This document shows positions 34,924-43,863 of a stretch of 64,000 bases of DNA, piece after piece. The DNA comes from Bacteroidota bacterium (GTDB lineage: Bacteria; Bacteroidota; Bacteroidia; Flavobacteriales; Weeksellaceae): positions 1-64,000 of the forward strand of contig JAEWOR010000009.1 of the NCBI GenBank assembly GCA_023399595.1. The letters run 5' to 3'. Both the position numbers and the translations under genes were made by a program. Every line of letters begins with the position of its first letter. Position 1 is the first letter of the stretch. A model generated the notes under the pieces. It did no database searches, was not told where the DNA came from, and saw only the letters and a list, made by a program, of their open reading frames with translations.

Positions 34924-36441
34924 ATGAGTCAAAAGAGAGCGTTAATCAGTGTTTCGGATAAAACCCACCTTATTGATTTTGCTAAATTTTTGGAATCCCA
35001 GAATTATGAATTAATTTCTACTGGAGGAACTTTCAAACATTTAAAAGATGCAGGTTTAAACCCAATTCAGATTGATGAAGTAACCCATTTTCCAGAAATG
35101 TTGGATGGTCGTGTAAAAACGCTTCACCCAAAAGTTCACGGAGGTTTATTGGCAGTTCGTAATAACGAGGAGCATATGAAAACCGTTCAGGAGCATGGTA
35201 TTGGTTTAATAGATATGGTTATCGTAAACCTTTATCCTTTCTTTGAAAATGTTAACAAAAACATTTCTTTGGACGAAAAAGTTGAGTTTATCGATATAGG
35301 AGGGCCTTCTATGCTTCGTTCAGCAGCAAAAAACTTTAACTCTGTTACCGTAATTACAGATGTTGCAGATTATGAAAAAGTTCAAGAAGAAATGACTGTT
35401 GCAGGGGATACAACGTCTGAAACTAGAAAAAAATTAGCGGGTAAAGTATTCAACCTTACTTCAGCTTATGATGCTGCAATTTCAAGAATGTTATTGGAAG
35501 AAGAATATCCAACGTATTTAAGTGCTTCTTACAAAAAAGTTGCTGATTTAAGATACGGTGAAAACCCTCATCAAACGGCTGCTTATTACGCATCAACTTT
35601 CGAAAAGGGAGCGATGAAAGACTTTGAACAGTTAGGTGGAAAAGAACTTTCTTTCAACAACCTTCGCGATATGGATTTATGTTGGAAAGTGGTTACAGAA
35701 TTCAAAAATGAAATGGCTTGTTGTGCAGTGAAACATTCTACACCTTGTGGAGTAGCTATTGGAACTTCTGCTTTAGAAACTTATCAAAAAACTTTTGAGT
35801 GCGATCCAGTTTCAATTTTCGGTGGAATTGTTGCGATGAACTATAAAGTAGATGCTGCAACAGCTGAAGAATTGAATAAAACGTTCTTGGAAATCGTTAT
35901 GGCTCCAGATTTTGATGATGAAGCTTTAGAAATCCTAAGAAAGAAAAAGAATTTAAGAATCATTAAAATTGTAAATGCAGTTTCATACCGTCAAACTTGG
36001 GTAAAAGTAGATGGTGGAATTTTGGTTCAGGATAACGACAATCAGTTTTCAGAAGATATTCAAGTAGTAACAGAAGTTCAACCAACGGAAGAGCAGAAAA
36101 AAGCGTTGCTATTCTCTCAAAGAGTGGTAAAATATGTAAAATCTAACGCAATCGTAGTTTCTAACGGAGTTCAAGCGTTTGGTATCGGTGGCGGACAAGT
36201 AAATAGAATTTGGGCTACTCAACAAGCAATTGAAAGAGCCAAAGAAAAATTCTCGGGAGATTTAGTTTTAGCTTCAGATGCGTTTTTCCCATTCAGAGAT
36301 GTAGTAGATTTCTGTGCTCAAGAAGGAATTACAGCTATTATTCAACCTGGTGGAAGTGTAAAAGATGCAGATTCTATTGAAGCAGCCAACGAACATAAAA
36401 TTCCTATGATGTTTACTGGAATGAGACACTTTTTTCACTAA
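34924..36441 (+). CDS. purH: Bifunctional AICAR transformylase / IMP cyclohydrolase
   Basis: This 505-residue enzyme performs the last two steps to IMP. The N-terminal cyclohydrolase (about 1-190) shows ALISVSDKTHLIDFA, STGGTFKHL, VKTLHPKVHGGLLA and DIGGPSMLRSAAKN. The transformylase part shows RYGENPHQTAAYY, the catalytic lysine and histidine of KHSTPCGVAIG, and SNAIVVSNGVQAFGIGGGQ. It is a complete gene of the usual length. A palindromic spacer separates it from purN. Confidence 0.98.
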   Translation: MSQKRALISVSDKTHLIDFAKFLESQNYELISTGGTFKHLKDAGLNPIQIDEVTHFPEMLDGRVKTLHPKVHGGLLAVRNNEEHMKTVQEHGIGLIDMVIVNLYPFFENVNKNISLDEKVEFIDIGGPSMLRSAAKNFNSVTVITDVADYEKVQEEMTVAGDTTSETRKKLAGKVFNLTSAYDAAISRMLLEEEYPTYLSASYKKVADLRYGENPHQTAAYYASTFEKGAMKDFEQLGGKELSFNNLRDMDLCWKVVTEFKNEMACCAVKHSTPCGVAIGTSALETYQKTFECDPVSIFGGIVAMNYKVDAATAEELNKTFLEIVMAPDFDDEALEILRKKKNLRIIKIVNAVSYRQTWVKVDGGILVQDNDNQFSEDIQVVTEVQPTEEQKKALLFSQRVVKYVKSNAIVVSNGVQAFGIGGGQVNRIWATQQAIERAKEKFSGDLVLASDAFFPFRDVVDFCAQEGITAIIQPGGSVKDADSIEAANEHKIPMMFTGMRHFFH

Positions 36442-36467
36442 ATTACCGACAAAATAATCGTGCAAAT

Positions 36468-36497
36468 TTGACGTTTACTATCAAAAGTGTATTTTTG
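36468..36497 (+). promoter_or_regulatory. Promoter for purD
   Basis: TTG (36468-36470), a 19-base spacer and TATTTTTG (36490-36497) match the flavobacterial consensus fully. purD therefore probably has its own start site. Confidence 0.75.
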
Positions 36498-36538
36498 CAC
36501 AACACATTTAATTTAAAAAATAGGCTAATTATATAATT

Positions 36539-37777
36539 ATGAGAATATTAATCGTAGGGGAGGGCGGTAGAGAATCTGCATTGGCTGCAAAGCTAAATAA
36601 AGACGTGAGAGTTACTCACATGTTTTTCGCTAAAGGAAATGCTACTACTGATGGATTAGGTAAAAATGTAAACATTTCTGATGTTAAAGAACTTCGTGAC
36701 TTTGCTATTAAAGAAAAAATAGATTTAACAATTGTTGGTCCAGAAGCACCTTTGGTGGCGGGAATTAAAGATGAATTTAAAAAGCACGATCTTAACGTTT
36801 TCGGACCTACAGAAAAGGTAGCGAGTTTGGAAGGTAGTAAGGCTTTTTCAAAAAAATTCATGCAGACTTACGATATCAAAACTGCGAAAGCTATCGTTTT
36901 TGACTCTTATAATGAAGCCTCAGAATATCTTAAAACTCAGCAATATCCTTTAGTGGTTAAAGCAAGTGGTTTAGCTGGAGGAAAAGGTGTTGTTATTTGT
37001 AATACTCTTGAAGAAGCAGAAGCTACAATTCATGATTTTATGATCAGAAGAATTTATGGTGATGCAGGTATTCAAGTTGTTATTGAAGAACATTTAGAAG
37101 GTTTTGAAGCTTCTATTATCGCTTTTTCTAACGGTGAAAAACTCTTCCCTTGTGTTGCTGTAAAAGATTACAAAAAAGCAGGTAACGGTAATACAGGACC
37201 CAATACTGGGGGAATGGGTGCAGTAGCTCCAAGTCCAGAATTTACAGAAGAGCATTACGCTGATTTTGATAAAAATATTCTTCAACCTACTATTAATGGT
37301 TTAAAAGGAGAAGGTTTCCGTTTCAAAGGAATTATTTTCTTCGGATTAATGATTACTAAAAATGGAGCTTATCTTTTAGAATACAACATGAGATTTGGAG
37401 ATCCTGAAACTCAAGTGTTAATGGCTCTTATGGAAAATAATCTTCTAGATGTTATCAACGATTGTATGAGCGGTAAAGAATTGAATCTAAAATTCAAGGA
37501 CGAAAAAGCTGTTTGTTTGGTAATGTGTTCTGGAGGTTACCCTAGAAATATTGAATTAGGTTTTGAAATCATAGGTGAAAATAAAGTTCAACACAGTCAA
37601 TTGTTATACGCTGGAGCTGTTAAAAAAGGAGATAAAGTAGTTTCTAATGGAGGACGTGTTCTTAATTTAGTAGCTACAGGAAAAACTTTTGAAGAAGCTA
37701 GGACTAAAGTTTACCAAGATGCTATTCCTGTACATTTCGACTATTGTTTCTACAGAGAAGATATTGGAAGATTTTAA
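36539..37777 (+). CDS. purD: Phosphoribosylamine-glycine ligase
   Basis: This 412-residue ATP-grasp enzyme makes GAR, the second step of purine synthesis. It has the N-terminal ILIVGEGGRESALA, the VGPEAPLVAGI stretch, the ATP-grasp loop VVKASGLAGGKGVVICN, GNTGPNTGGMGAVAPSP (PurD signature) and the metal-binding LLEYNMRFGDPETQV. It is a little shorter than the E. coli enzyme but contains all core motifs. It has its own promoter after purH. Confidence 0.97.
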   Translation: MRILIVGEGGRESALAAKLNKDVRVTHMFFAKGNATTDGLGKNVNISDVKELRDFAIKEKIDLTIVGPEAPLVAGIKDEFKKHDLNVFGPTEKVASLEGSKAFSKKFMQTYDIKTAKAIVFDSYNEASEYLKTQQYPLVVKASGLAGGKGVVICNTLEEAEATIHDFMIRRIYGDAGIQVVIEEHLEGFEASIIAFSNGEKLFPCVAVKDYKKAGNGNTGPNTGGMGAVAPSPEFTEEHYADFDKNILQPTINGLKGEGFRFKGIIFFGLMITKNGAYLLEYNMRFGDPETQVLMALMENNLLDVINDCMSGKELNLKFKDEKAVCLVMCSGGYPRNIELGFEIIGENKVQHSQLLYAGAVKKGDKVVSNGGRVLNLVATGKTFEEARTKVYQDAIPVHFDYCFYREDIGRF

Positions 37778-37786
37778 ATAAAATTG

Positions 37787-37809
37787 AGCCCTGATTTTCG
37801 GGGCTTTTT
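37787..37809 (+). terminator. Intrinsic terminator after purD
   Basis: AGCCCTGA (37787-37794) pairs with TCGGGGCT (37798-37805, one G-U pair), followed by T residues. Confidence 0.85.
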
Positions 37810-37817
37810 CTTTTTAG

Positions 37818-37850
37818 AATCCTTTAAGGTTTTAAAAACCTTAAAGGATT
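37818..37850. repeat. 33-bp perfect palindrome between purD and guaA
   Basis: AATCCTTTAAGGTTTT (37818-37833) and its exact reverse complement (37835-37850) flank a single A. It lies just after the purD terminator. There is no T run behind it, so it is not a second terminator of normal type. Confidence 0.85.
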
Positions 37851-37877
37851 AAATAACAAACCCCACAACAAATCAAA

Positions 37878-39407
37878 ATGCATAACGGAATTATAATATT
37901 AGACTTTGGATCCCAATACAATCAGCTTATCGCAAGACGAGTAAGAGATATGGGGGTATATTCTGAAGTAATACCTTTCAACACGCCTTTAAATGAAATT
38001 TTAGAACGCAAACCTGCGGGAGTTATCCTTTCTGGTGGCCCCAGTTCTGTAAATGCTGAAGATGCCCATTTAGTAGATAAAGCTTTATACGAAGCTGGAA
38101 TTCCTATCTTAGGAATTTGCTACGGAATGCAACTTACGGCGCATTTATTAGGTGGGAAAGTAAAAAAAGGAGAAAAAGGAGAATACGGAAAAGCAACTTT
38201 CGAAATTCTACGCTCTAATCCAATGTTTACGGGGATTTCAAGAAAATCTACGGTTTGGATGAGCCATTTCGACGAAGTGGAAGAAGCTCCAGAAGGTTTT
38301 GAAATCTCAGGAAAATCAGATGTAATCGCTGCAATGGCAAACGCATCAAAAAATATTTATACACTACAGTTTCACCCAGAAGTTTCTCATACTGAAGAAG
38401 GAGCAAGAATGATTGAAAATTTTGTTTTCAACATTTGTAAAGCAGAAAAAAACTGGAAACTAAGTAACTATATCGACAGAACTATCGCTGAAATCAAAGA
38501 GAAAGTAGGAAATGATAAAGTAATTCTTGGACTTTCTGGTGGTGTAGATTCCTCTGTTGCTGCCGTTCTTATCCATAAAGCAATCGGTGATCAATTGACT
38601 TGTATTTTCGTGGATACAGGTTTGTTGAGAAAAGATGAAGGTAAAAAAGTAATGGAAAACTATGGTGAGCATTTCCACATGAACATCAAAATGGTGGACG
38701 CTTCAGAAAGGTTTTTATCTAAATTAAAAGGAATTTCAGATCCAGAACAGAAAAGAAAAATCATCGGTGGAGAATTTATAGCTGTTTTCGATGAAGAATC
38801 TCACCAATTTGAAGGAGCAAAATTCCTAGCGCAAGGAACTATTTATCCAGACGTTATCGAATCTCAATCAGTAAAAGGACCTTCAGCAGTTATTAAGTCG
38901 CATCACAACGTTGGTGGACTTCCAGAAGATATGAAAATGGAATTGTTGGAGCCGCTAAGAGAACTTTTTAAAGATGAAGTAAGAAGAGTAGGAGAAGAAT
39001 TAGGAATTCCTCATCATTTGGTGTACAGACATCCTTTTCCAGGTCCAGGTTTAGGAATTAGAATCTTAGGAGAAGTAGATGAAGAAAAAGTAAGAATTCT
39101 TCAAGAAGCCGACGATATTTTTATTGAGGAATTGTATAAAAATGATTTGTATGAAACGGTTTCTCAAGCTTTTGTAGTTTTACTTCCAGTAAAATCTGTT
39201 GGAGTTATGGGCGATGAAAGAACATACGAATACACAGCTGTTGTACGTTCTGCAAATACCATCGACTTTATGACCGCAACTTGGAGCCGACTTCCTTACG
39301 AATTTTTAGATACTGTTTCTAGCAGAATTATTAATGAAGTTCGTGGAATTAATAGAGTAGCTTACGATATTTCTAGCAAACCACCTGCAACTATTGAGTG
39401 GGAATAA
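37878..39407 (+). CDS. guaA: GMP synthase (glutamine-hydrolysing)
   Basis: This 509-residue enzyme converts XMP to GMP. The glutaminase domain has the nucleophile in GICYGMQLTAHLLGG and the histidine and glutamate in FHPEVSHTEEG. The ATP pyrophosphatase domain carries the P-loop LGLSGGVDSSVAA. The C-terminal dimerisation domain ends PPATIEWE, the family's characteristic end. It completes the purine cluster and is followed by a strong terminator. Confidence 0.98.
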   Translation: MHNGIIILDFGSQYNQLIARRVRDMGVYSEVIPFNTPLNEILERKPAGVILSGGPSSVNAEDAHLVDKALYEAGIPILGICYGMQLTAHLLGGKVKKGEKGEYGKATFEILRSNPMFTGISRKSTVWMSHFDEVEEAPEGFEISGKSDVIAAMANASKNIYTLQFHPEVSHTEEGARMIENFVFNICKAEKNWKLSNYIDRTIAEIKEKVGNDKVILGLSGGVDSSVAAVLIHKAIGDQLTCIFVDTGLLRKDEGKKVMENYGEHFHMNIKMVDASERFLSKLKGISDPEQKRKIIGGEFIAVFDEESHQFEGAKFLAQGTIYPDVIESQSVKGPSAVIKSHHNVGGLPEDMKMELLEPLRELFKDEVRRVGEELGIPHHLVYRHPFPGPGLGIRILGEVDEEKVRILQEADDIFIEELYKNDLYETVSQAFVVLLPVKSVGVMGDERTYEYTAVVRSANTIDFMTATWSRLPYEFLDTVSSRIINEVRGINRVAYDISSKPPATIEWE

Positions 39408-39433
39408 GACTTTGTCTTTTAAATATTGAAAAT

Positions 39434-39470
39434 AAAAAACTCGAAATGTATATGCATTTCGAGTTTTTTT
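39434..39470 (+). terminator. Intrinsic terminator after guaA
   Basis: CTCGAAATG (39440-39448) pairs with CATTTCGAG (39455-39463), extended by an A run before and T run after. Confidence 0.92.
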
Positions 39471-39529
39471 GTTTTAAAATTATGTGTTTTTTAATGTAAA
39501 ATAAATTCAATTAAAATCTAGTCTTTTAT

Positions 39530-39537
39530 TAATTTTG
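39530..39537 (+). promoter_or_regulatory. Promoter core for the DUF1003 gene
   Basis: TAATTTTG matches TAnnTTTG, 39 bases before the start at 39577. Confidence 0.45.
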
Positions 39538-39576
39538 ATAAGATAAAATATCAAATAAAACATCAAATAGAACATC

Positions 39577-40128
39577 ATGAAAAATAATAAATATATGTTC
39601 TCAATCACGAAAAGTGAAAATGAACAAATTCAACGTGTGAACGAGCTCATCCAAAAAGCAATAGAAGAGGAGACGTTAATCACCACAAAAGTAAATGAGG
39701 ATGAAAAACGAACTTTTGGTGAAAAATTGTCTGATAAAGTGGCCGAATTTGGTGGAAGTTGGAAGTTTATTATTGTTTTTTGTGTCGCAATGTTTATCTG
39801 GATTGCTTTTAATACTTTCGTTATGAGTAATAAAAGTTTTGACCCTTATCCGTATATTTTGCTCAATCTCATTTTGTCTTGTGTTGCCGCCATTCAAGCG
39901 CCAATTATTATGATGAGTCAAAATCGTCAAGAATCAAAGGATAGAAAAAGAGCGATTAACGATTATATGGTGAATTTAAAAACGGAAATTGAAATCCGAA
40001 ACCTTCATGAAAAAGTGGATCTTTCCATTATTGATCAATATAAAACCTTGTGCGAAATTCAACAAAAACAAATTGAACTTTTGGAGAAAATAAATAGTAA
40101 ACTCAAAAATAACGGGAATCATTTTTAA
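39577..40128 (+). CDS. DUF1003 membrane protein
   Basis: This 183-residue protein has two transmembrane helices (about 63-82 and 94-115) in a typical DUF1003 arrangement: GEKLSDKVAEFGGSWKFII before helix 1, FDPYPYILLNLILSCVAAIQAPIIMMSQNRQ around helix 2. It ends with a cytoplasmic coiled-coil-like tail. The function of DUF1003 proteins is not established. It is followed by an ABC1/UbiB kinase gene on the same strand. Confidence 0.9.
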   Translation: MKNNKYMFSITKSENEQIQRVNELIQKAIEEETLITTKVNEDEKRTFGEKLSDKVAEFGGSWKFIIVFCVAMFIWIAFNTFVMSNKSFDPYPYILLNLILSCVAAIQAPIIMMSQNRQESKDRKRAINDYMVNLKTEIEIRNLHEKVDLSIIDQYKTLCEIQQKQIELLEKINSKLKNNGNHF

Positions 40129-40217
40129 ATAGATAAGTCCATTTTTTTCTTTTATAGGTTTGTAAATTAAAAAAAGTGGGAACAATTTTTGAATCCCATT
40201 TTTCATAATTTCTATTT

Positions 40218-41858
40218 ATGTTTGATAAGCAACAAAGAAAATTCAAAAGATCCGCAAAACTCATCTCCGTGCTTAGTAAGTACGGATTTCAGGATATTTT
40301 AGCACGTATTGGTGGTGAAAAAAATATGATTTCTGAAAATGATGAAAGCATTTTTTCAAAACCTGTTTATGAGAGAATTCGCTTGGCGATTGAAGAATTA
40401 GGACCTACTTTCGTGAAACTTGGACAAAGTTTTAGCAATCGTGAAGATTTGTTGCCGAAGGAATTGACGTTGGAACTTCAAAAACTTCAGGATAATGTAG
40501 AACCTTTGGAACTCAACATTCGAGAAATTCTTGAAAATGAATTTGATATTTTTGTAGATGAACATTTTGAAAAAATCGATGAAAAACCTTTGGCTGCGGC
40601 TTCTATAGCGCAAGTTTATTCGGCTGTTCTTAAAGATGGCTCTCCTGTTATTTTAAAAGTGAAACGCCCAAACGCTCAAAAACAAATTGAGGATGATTTG
40701 TTACTGATAAAAGATTTGGAAAACCTTATTTCTAAATATTCGGAAATTGGAGCTCGTTTAAATTTAAAATTAGCGATTTCCGCTTTTGAAAAGTCTTTGT
40801 TAGAGGAGGTTTCCTTCATTAATGAGAAAAATAATATTCAGCAATTTGCTTTAAATTTTAAAAATAATAGAGAAACCTACGTTCCCAAAGTTTACGACGA
40901 TTTTTCCAACAACAATGTGCTCTGCATGGAGTTTGTGGACGGCATTAAAGTGACTGATGCAACAACTTTACAAGAAAACAGAATTGATCCTGTTAAAATT
41001 TCAGAAGCTGGACTTCGATTGTTTGTTTCTCAGATTTTAGATTTTGGATTTTTTCATGCCGATCCCCATGCAGGAAATATTTTGGTGACCAAAACTGGAA
41101 AAGTTGTTTTTATAGATTTTGGTGCGGTAGGAAGTATTCAACCTAATGATAAAGCGGTTCTTGAGAATTTAATTATTCATTTTGTAGCTAAAAACCCCAG
41201 TAAGATTGTTCGCTATCTGAAAAAAATGGCGATAAAATATGAAATTCCAGATGAGAAAAAATTTGAAAGCGATGTGCAATCTGTCCTCAATTATGTTCAC
41301 AGTACGTCTTTGGAAGAAATAAAAGTTCCTGAGTTGATTAATAAAATGAGAGATATTTTAACGGTCAATCGGTTGTACATGCCAGAATATTTCTATCTTC
41401 TTTTTAAAGGAATTAGCTTGATAGAAAGCGTTGGACGAAGTATTAATCCAGATTTAGACGTGGTAAAAAGTTTAAAACCTTTCACAAAAACTATTTTGCT
41501 GAGAAAGCTAAGTCCAAGAACAATATGGCAATCGGGAACGGAAAAACTTCTCAATTTATCAGACAATATTGAAGAAATTCCTCAAGAAATACGTTCTATT
41601 CTTCAAAAATTAGATGAGAATAAATTTACGGTAACTAGTGAAATTAAAAATATTGAGAAAACCAATTCACTTATAAAATCGAGTATTACAAATCTTATTT
41701 TAGCCATGGTTTTGTGCGCTAATATTATCTCAACTGCCATTTTAATGGTGAGTAATTATGGTCCGAAGATAGGAGAATACAGCATTATTTCAATTTTATG
41801 TTTTGTTTTTTCAATGATAATTTCATTGATTCTTATCCTAAGAATTCTTAGAAAATAG
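40218..41858 (+). CDS. ABC1/AarF/UbiB atypical kinase family protein
   Basis: This 546-residue membrane-associated protein has the family's KxGQ-type signature in GPTFVKLGQSFSNREDLLP, the alanine-rich nucleotide loop AAASIAQVYSA, the ATP-binding lysine in VILKVKRP, the catalytic stretch FFHADPHAGNILVT and the DFG-like FIDFGAVGS. Two C-terminal transmembrane helices (about 485-545) anchor it. Family members support ubiquinone or menaquinone and lipid metabolism, probably as ATPases. No quinone biosynthesis gene is adjacent. Confidence 0.93.
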   Translation: MFDKQQRKFKRSAKLISVLSKYGFQDILARIGGEKNMISENDESIFSKPVYERIRLAIEELGPTFVKLGQSFSNREDLLPKELTLELQKLQDNVEPLELNIREILENEFDIFVDEHFEKIDEKPLAAASIAQVYSAVLKDGSPVILKVKRPNAQKQIEDDLLLIKDLENLISKYSEIGARLNLKLAISAFEKSLLEEVSFINEKNNIQQFALNFKNNRETYVPKVYDDFSNNNVLCMEFVDGIKVTDATTLQENRIDPVKISEAGLRLFVSQILDFGFFHADPHAGNILVTKTGKVVFIDFGAVGSIQPNDKAVLENLIIHFVAKNPSKIVRYLKKMAIKYEIPDEKKFESDVQSVLNYVHSTSLEEIKVPELINKMRDILTVNRLYMPEYFYLLFKGISLIESVGRSINPDLDVVKSLKPFTKTILLRKLSPRTIWQSGTEKLLNLSDNIEEIPQEIRSILQKLDENKFTVTSEIKNIEKTNSLIKSSITNLILAMVLCANIISTAILMVSNYGPKIGEYSIISILCFVFSMIISLILILRILRK

Positions 41859-41866
41859 AAATACCG

Positions 41867-41874
41867 TATCTTTG
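41867..41874 (+). promoter_or_regulatory. Promoter core abutting the helicase start codon
   Basis: TATCTTTG matches TAnnTTTG and lies only four bases before ATG 41879. Transcription would start at or next to the ATG, implying a leaderless mRNA. Confidence 0.55.
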
Positions 41875-41878
41875 CGCC

Positions 41879-43228
41879 ATGAAAACCAACTTTGCAGATT
41901 TCGAAATCCCCGAAAGGATTTTAGATGTTTTAGCCGATCTCAATCTTTTCGAGCCAACTCCCATTCAAGAAAAAAGCTTTAAACCCATACTTTCTGGTAG
42001 AGATGTAATGGGAATTGCCCAAACTGGAACGGGGAAAACTTTGGCGTATTTGCTTCCTGTTCTTAAAAACTGGAAATACAACAAAAACGGTAATCCAACG
42101 GTTTTGGTGTTGGTTCCTACAAGAGAATTGGTGGTTCAGGTAACCGAAATTATTGAGAAGCTTACAGAAAATATTACTGCAAGGGTAATTGGAATTTATG
42201 GAGGTAAAAACATCAATACTCAAAAATTGTTATTCAACAACGGTTGCGATATTTTAGTGGGAACTCCTGGTAGAGTAATGGATTTGTCAATTGATAATGC
42301 TATTTCTCTAAGAGAAGTTCAGAAATTAATTATCGATGAGTTCGATGAGATGTTGAACTTAGGTTTCCGTCCGCAACTTACCCACATTTTTGAAATGATG
42401 AAGGAGAAAAGACAAAATATTCTTTTCTCAGCAACTATGACGGAAGCGGTTGATGTTATGTTGGATGAATATTTTGCAAGTCCCATGGAGATTTCTTTGG
42501 CTAAATCTGGAACTCCACTCGAAAAAATTGAACAGACTTCTTATAAAGTAGAAAACTTCAATACCAAAGTGAATTTATTAGAAAATCTTCTTAAAAACAA
42601 TGAAGATATGTCTAAAGTTTTGGTTTTCTGTAACAATAAAAAACATGCGGATTTACTTTTCACGAAGATTGATGAAATTTTCCCAGAAACTTTTGATGTA
42701 ATTCACTCTAATAAATCTCAAAATTATCGTTTAAAAGCGATGAAAAGCTTCGAAAATGAAGAGGTGAGAGGTTTAATTACCACAGATGTTATGGCGAGAG
42801 GTTTAGATATTTCGGATATTACACACGTTATTAATTTTGAAGTTCCTGAAGTTCCAGAACAATATATTCACAGAATTGGTAGAACGGGTAGAGCAGATAA
42901 AAATGGTAATGCTATTACATTTGTTACTAAAAAAGAAGAAATCTTGCTTTTGGATATTGAAATGTTGATGAATAAAGAGCTAAAAGTATTAGAACTCCCT
43001 GCAGAAGTAAAAATTAATCCTAAGAAAATTGCTGCTGAAGAAGAAGTGGTAATGATGAAAAATCCAAACATCATTAAGTTGGAAGAAGGAGGAGGAGCTT
43101 TCCATGAAAAGAAAGACAAAAACAAAAAAGAAAACTGGGGAGGACCGCACAAAAGAAAAGCACCAAAAAAAGTGGGCGCTAACCGAGCTCAGCAAAAAGC
43201 AAAATCTAAAGCAAAAAGAAAGAAATAA
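41879..43228 (+). CDS. DEAD-box ATP-dependent RNA helicase
   Basis: This 449-residue RNA helicase has the Q motif FEPTPIQ, Walker A AQTGTGKT, TPGRVMDL, motif II written DEFD instead of DEAD, motif III SAT, and the C-terminal helicase half with ARGLDISDITHVINFE and HRIGRTGRA. A lysine-rich tail of about 60 residues follows, likely for RNA binding. The start must be 41879, because the next Met lies about 43 residues in, inside the core. The promoter core lies four bases before it. A role in ribosome assembly or mRNA turnover is usual for the family. Confidence 0.95.
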   Translation: MKTNFADFEIPERILDVLADLNLFEPTPIQEKSFKPILSGRDVMGIAQTGTGKTLAYLLPVLKNWKYNKNGNPTVLVLVPTRELVVQVTEIIEKLTENITARVIGIYGGKNINTQKLLFNNGCDILVGTPGRVMDLSIDNAISLREVQKLIIDEFDEMLNLGFRPQLTHIFEMMKEKRQNILFSATMTEAVDVMLDEYFASPMEISLAKSGTPLEKIEQTSYKVENFNTKVNLLENLLKNNEDMSKVLVFCNNKKHADLLFTKIDEIFPETFDVIHSNKSQNYRLKAMKSFENEEVRGLITTDVMARGLDISDITHVINFEVPEVPEQYIHRIGRTGRADKNGNAITFVTKKEEILLLDIEMLMNKELKVLELPAEVKINPKKIAAEEEVVMMKNPNIIKLEEGGGAFHEKKDKNKKENWGGPHKRKAPKKVGANRAQQKAKSKAKRKK

Positions 43229-43238
43229 ACATAAAAAA

Positions 43239-43261
43239 ACCCGATTTCATCGGGATTTTTT
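43239..43261. terminator. Bidirectional intrinsic terminator
   Basis: CCCGAT (43239-43244) pairs with ATCGGG (43248-43253) around TTC, with A and T runs on either side. It separates the convergent helicase and lipoprotein genes. Confidence 0.88.
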
Positions 43262-43263
43262 AT

Positions 43264-43731
43264 TTATCTTTTAAAATATATATATTCTATATCTGGGATA
43301 TTATCATCATTTGCATCTGCAACAGGCGTCAATGGTCGTAATTCTAACATATCTTTAGAAAGTACAATTACATTATAAGTTTCTATTTGCACACCTCCAA
43401 CGTGATAAGTAATTGTTCTTGTATCTGCATCATAATTAAACTCTACAGTTTCATCTATTAATACAGTACAATTAGAAGGTGCTGTTCCCTGAAATTGTTG
43501 AACTCTAGCTTTTTTGTCATCTGTGGTATAGGTAACCGTATTTTTAACTTCACAATCTACAGCTGGATTAGTTACTATGATGGTTTTTCCATCTTTTCCA
43601 GATACTGTTTCTGTTTTATCATACTTCCAAGTACCACTTAGAATTTCTAAATCCCAATATTGAATATCATCATCTTTACATGATTGAATTGTTAGAACAG
43701 AAATACCAGCTAAAAGGAGAAATTTCTTCAT
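43264..43731 (-). CDS. Lipocalin-like lipoprotein
   Basis: This 155-residue protein has a signal peptide and lipobox TIQSC with the lipidated cysteine near residue 18, followed by an acidic Asp-Asp-Asp stretch. That stretch may also act as a surface-export signal, as described for lipoproteins in some Bacteroidota. The rest is beta-rich with a WDLEILSGTWKYDKTE opening reminiscent of lipocalin-like domains. No catalytic residues are apparent and the ligand is unknown. Confidence 0.78.
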   Translation of the reverse strand: MKKFLLLAGISVLTIQSCKDDDIQYWDLEILSGTWKYDKTETVSGKDGKTIIVTNPAVDCEVKNTVTYTTDDKKARVQQFQGTAPSNCTVLIDETVEFNYDADTRTITYHVGGVQIETYNVIVLSKDMLELRPLTPVADANDDNIPDIEYIYFKR

Positions 43732-43823
43732 ATTACACTTTTTATTTAACTAGATGCTAAAATATAAATTATTTTTTATAATAATGTCAAAAGTTGCTGT
43801 TTTTTATAAATTTCAGTTATTAA

Positions 43824-43855
43824 AAAAATCGGTTCTAATAAAAGAACCGATTTTT
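43824..43855. terminator. Intrinsic terminator after the alcohol dehydrogenase gene
   Basis: A 13-bp perfect stem (43824-43836 with 43843-43855) with A and T runs at its ends lies eight bases beyond the stop codon of the minus-strand dehydrogenase. Confidence 0.9.
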
Positions 43856-43863
43856 GTGGAGTC

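Noticed and set aside
42330..42362. DEFD in place of DEAD as a sign of an inactive helicase
   Set aside because: The metal-contacting Asp, Glu and last Asp are kept, and all other helicase motifs are intact, so activity is expected.
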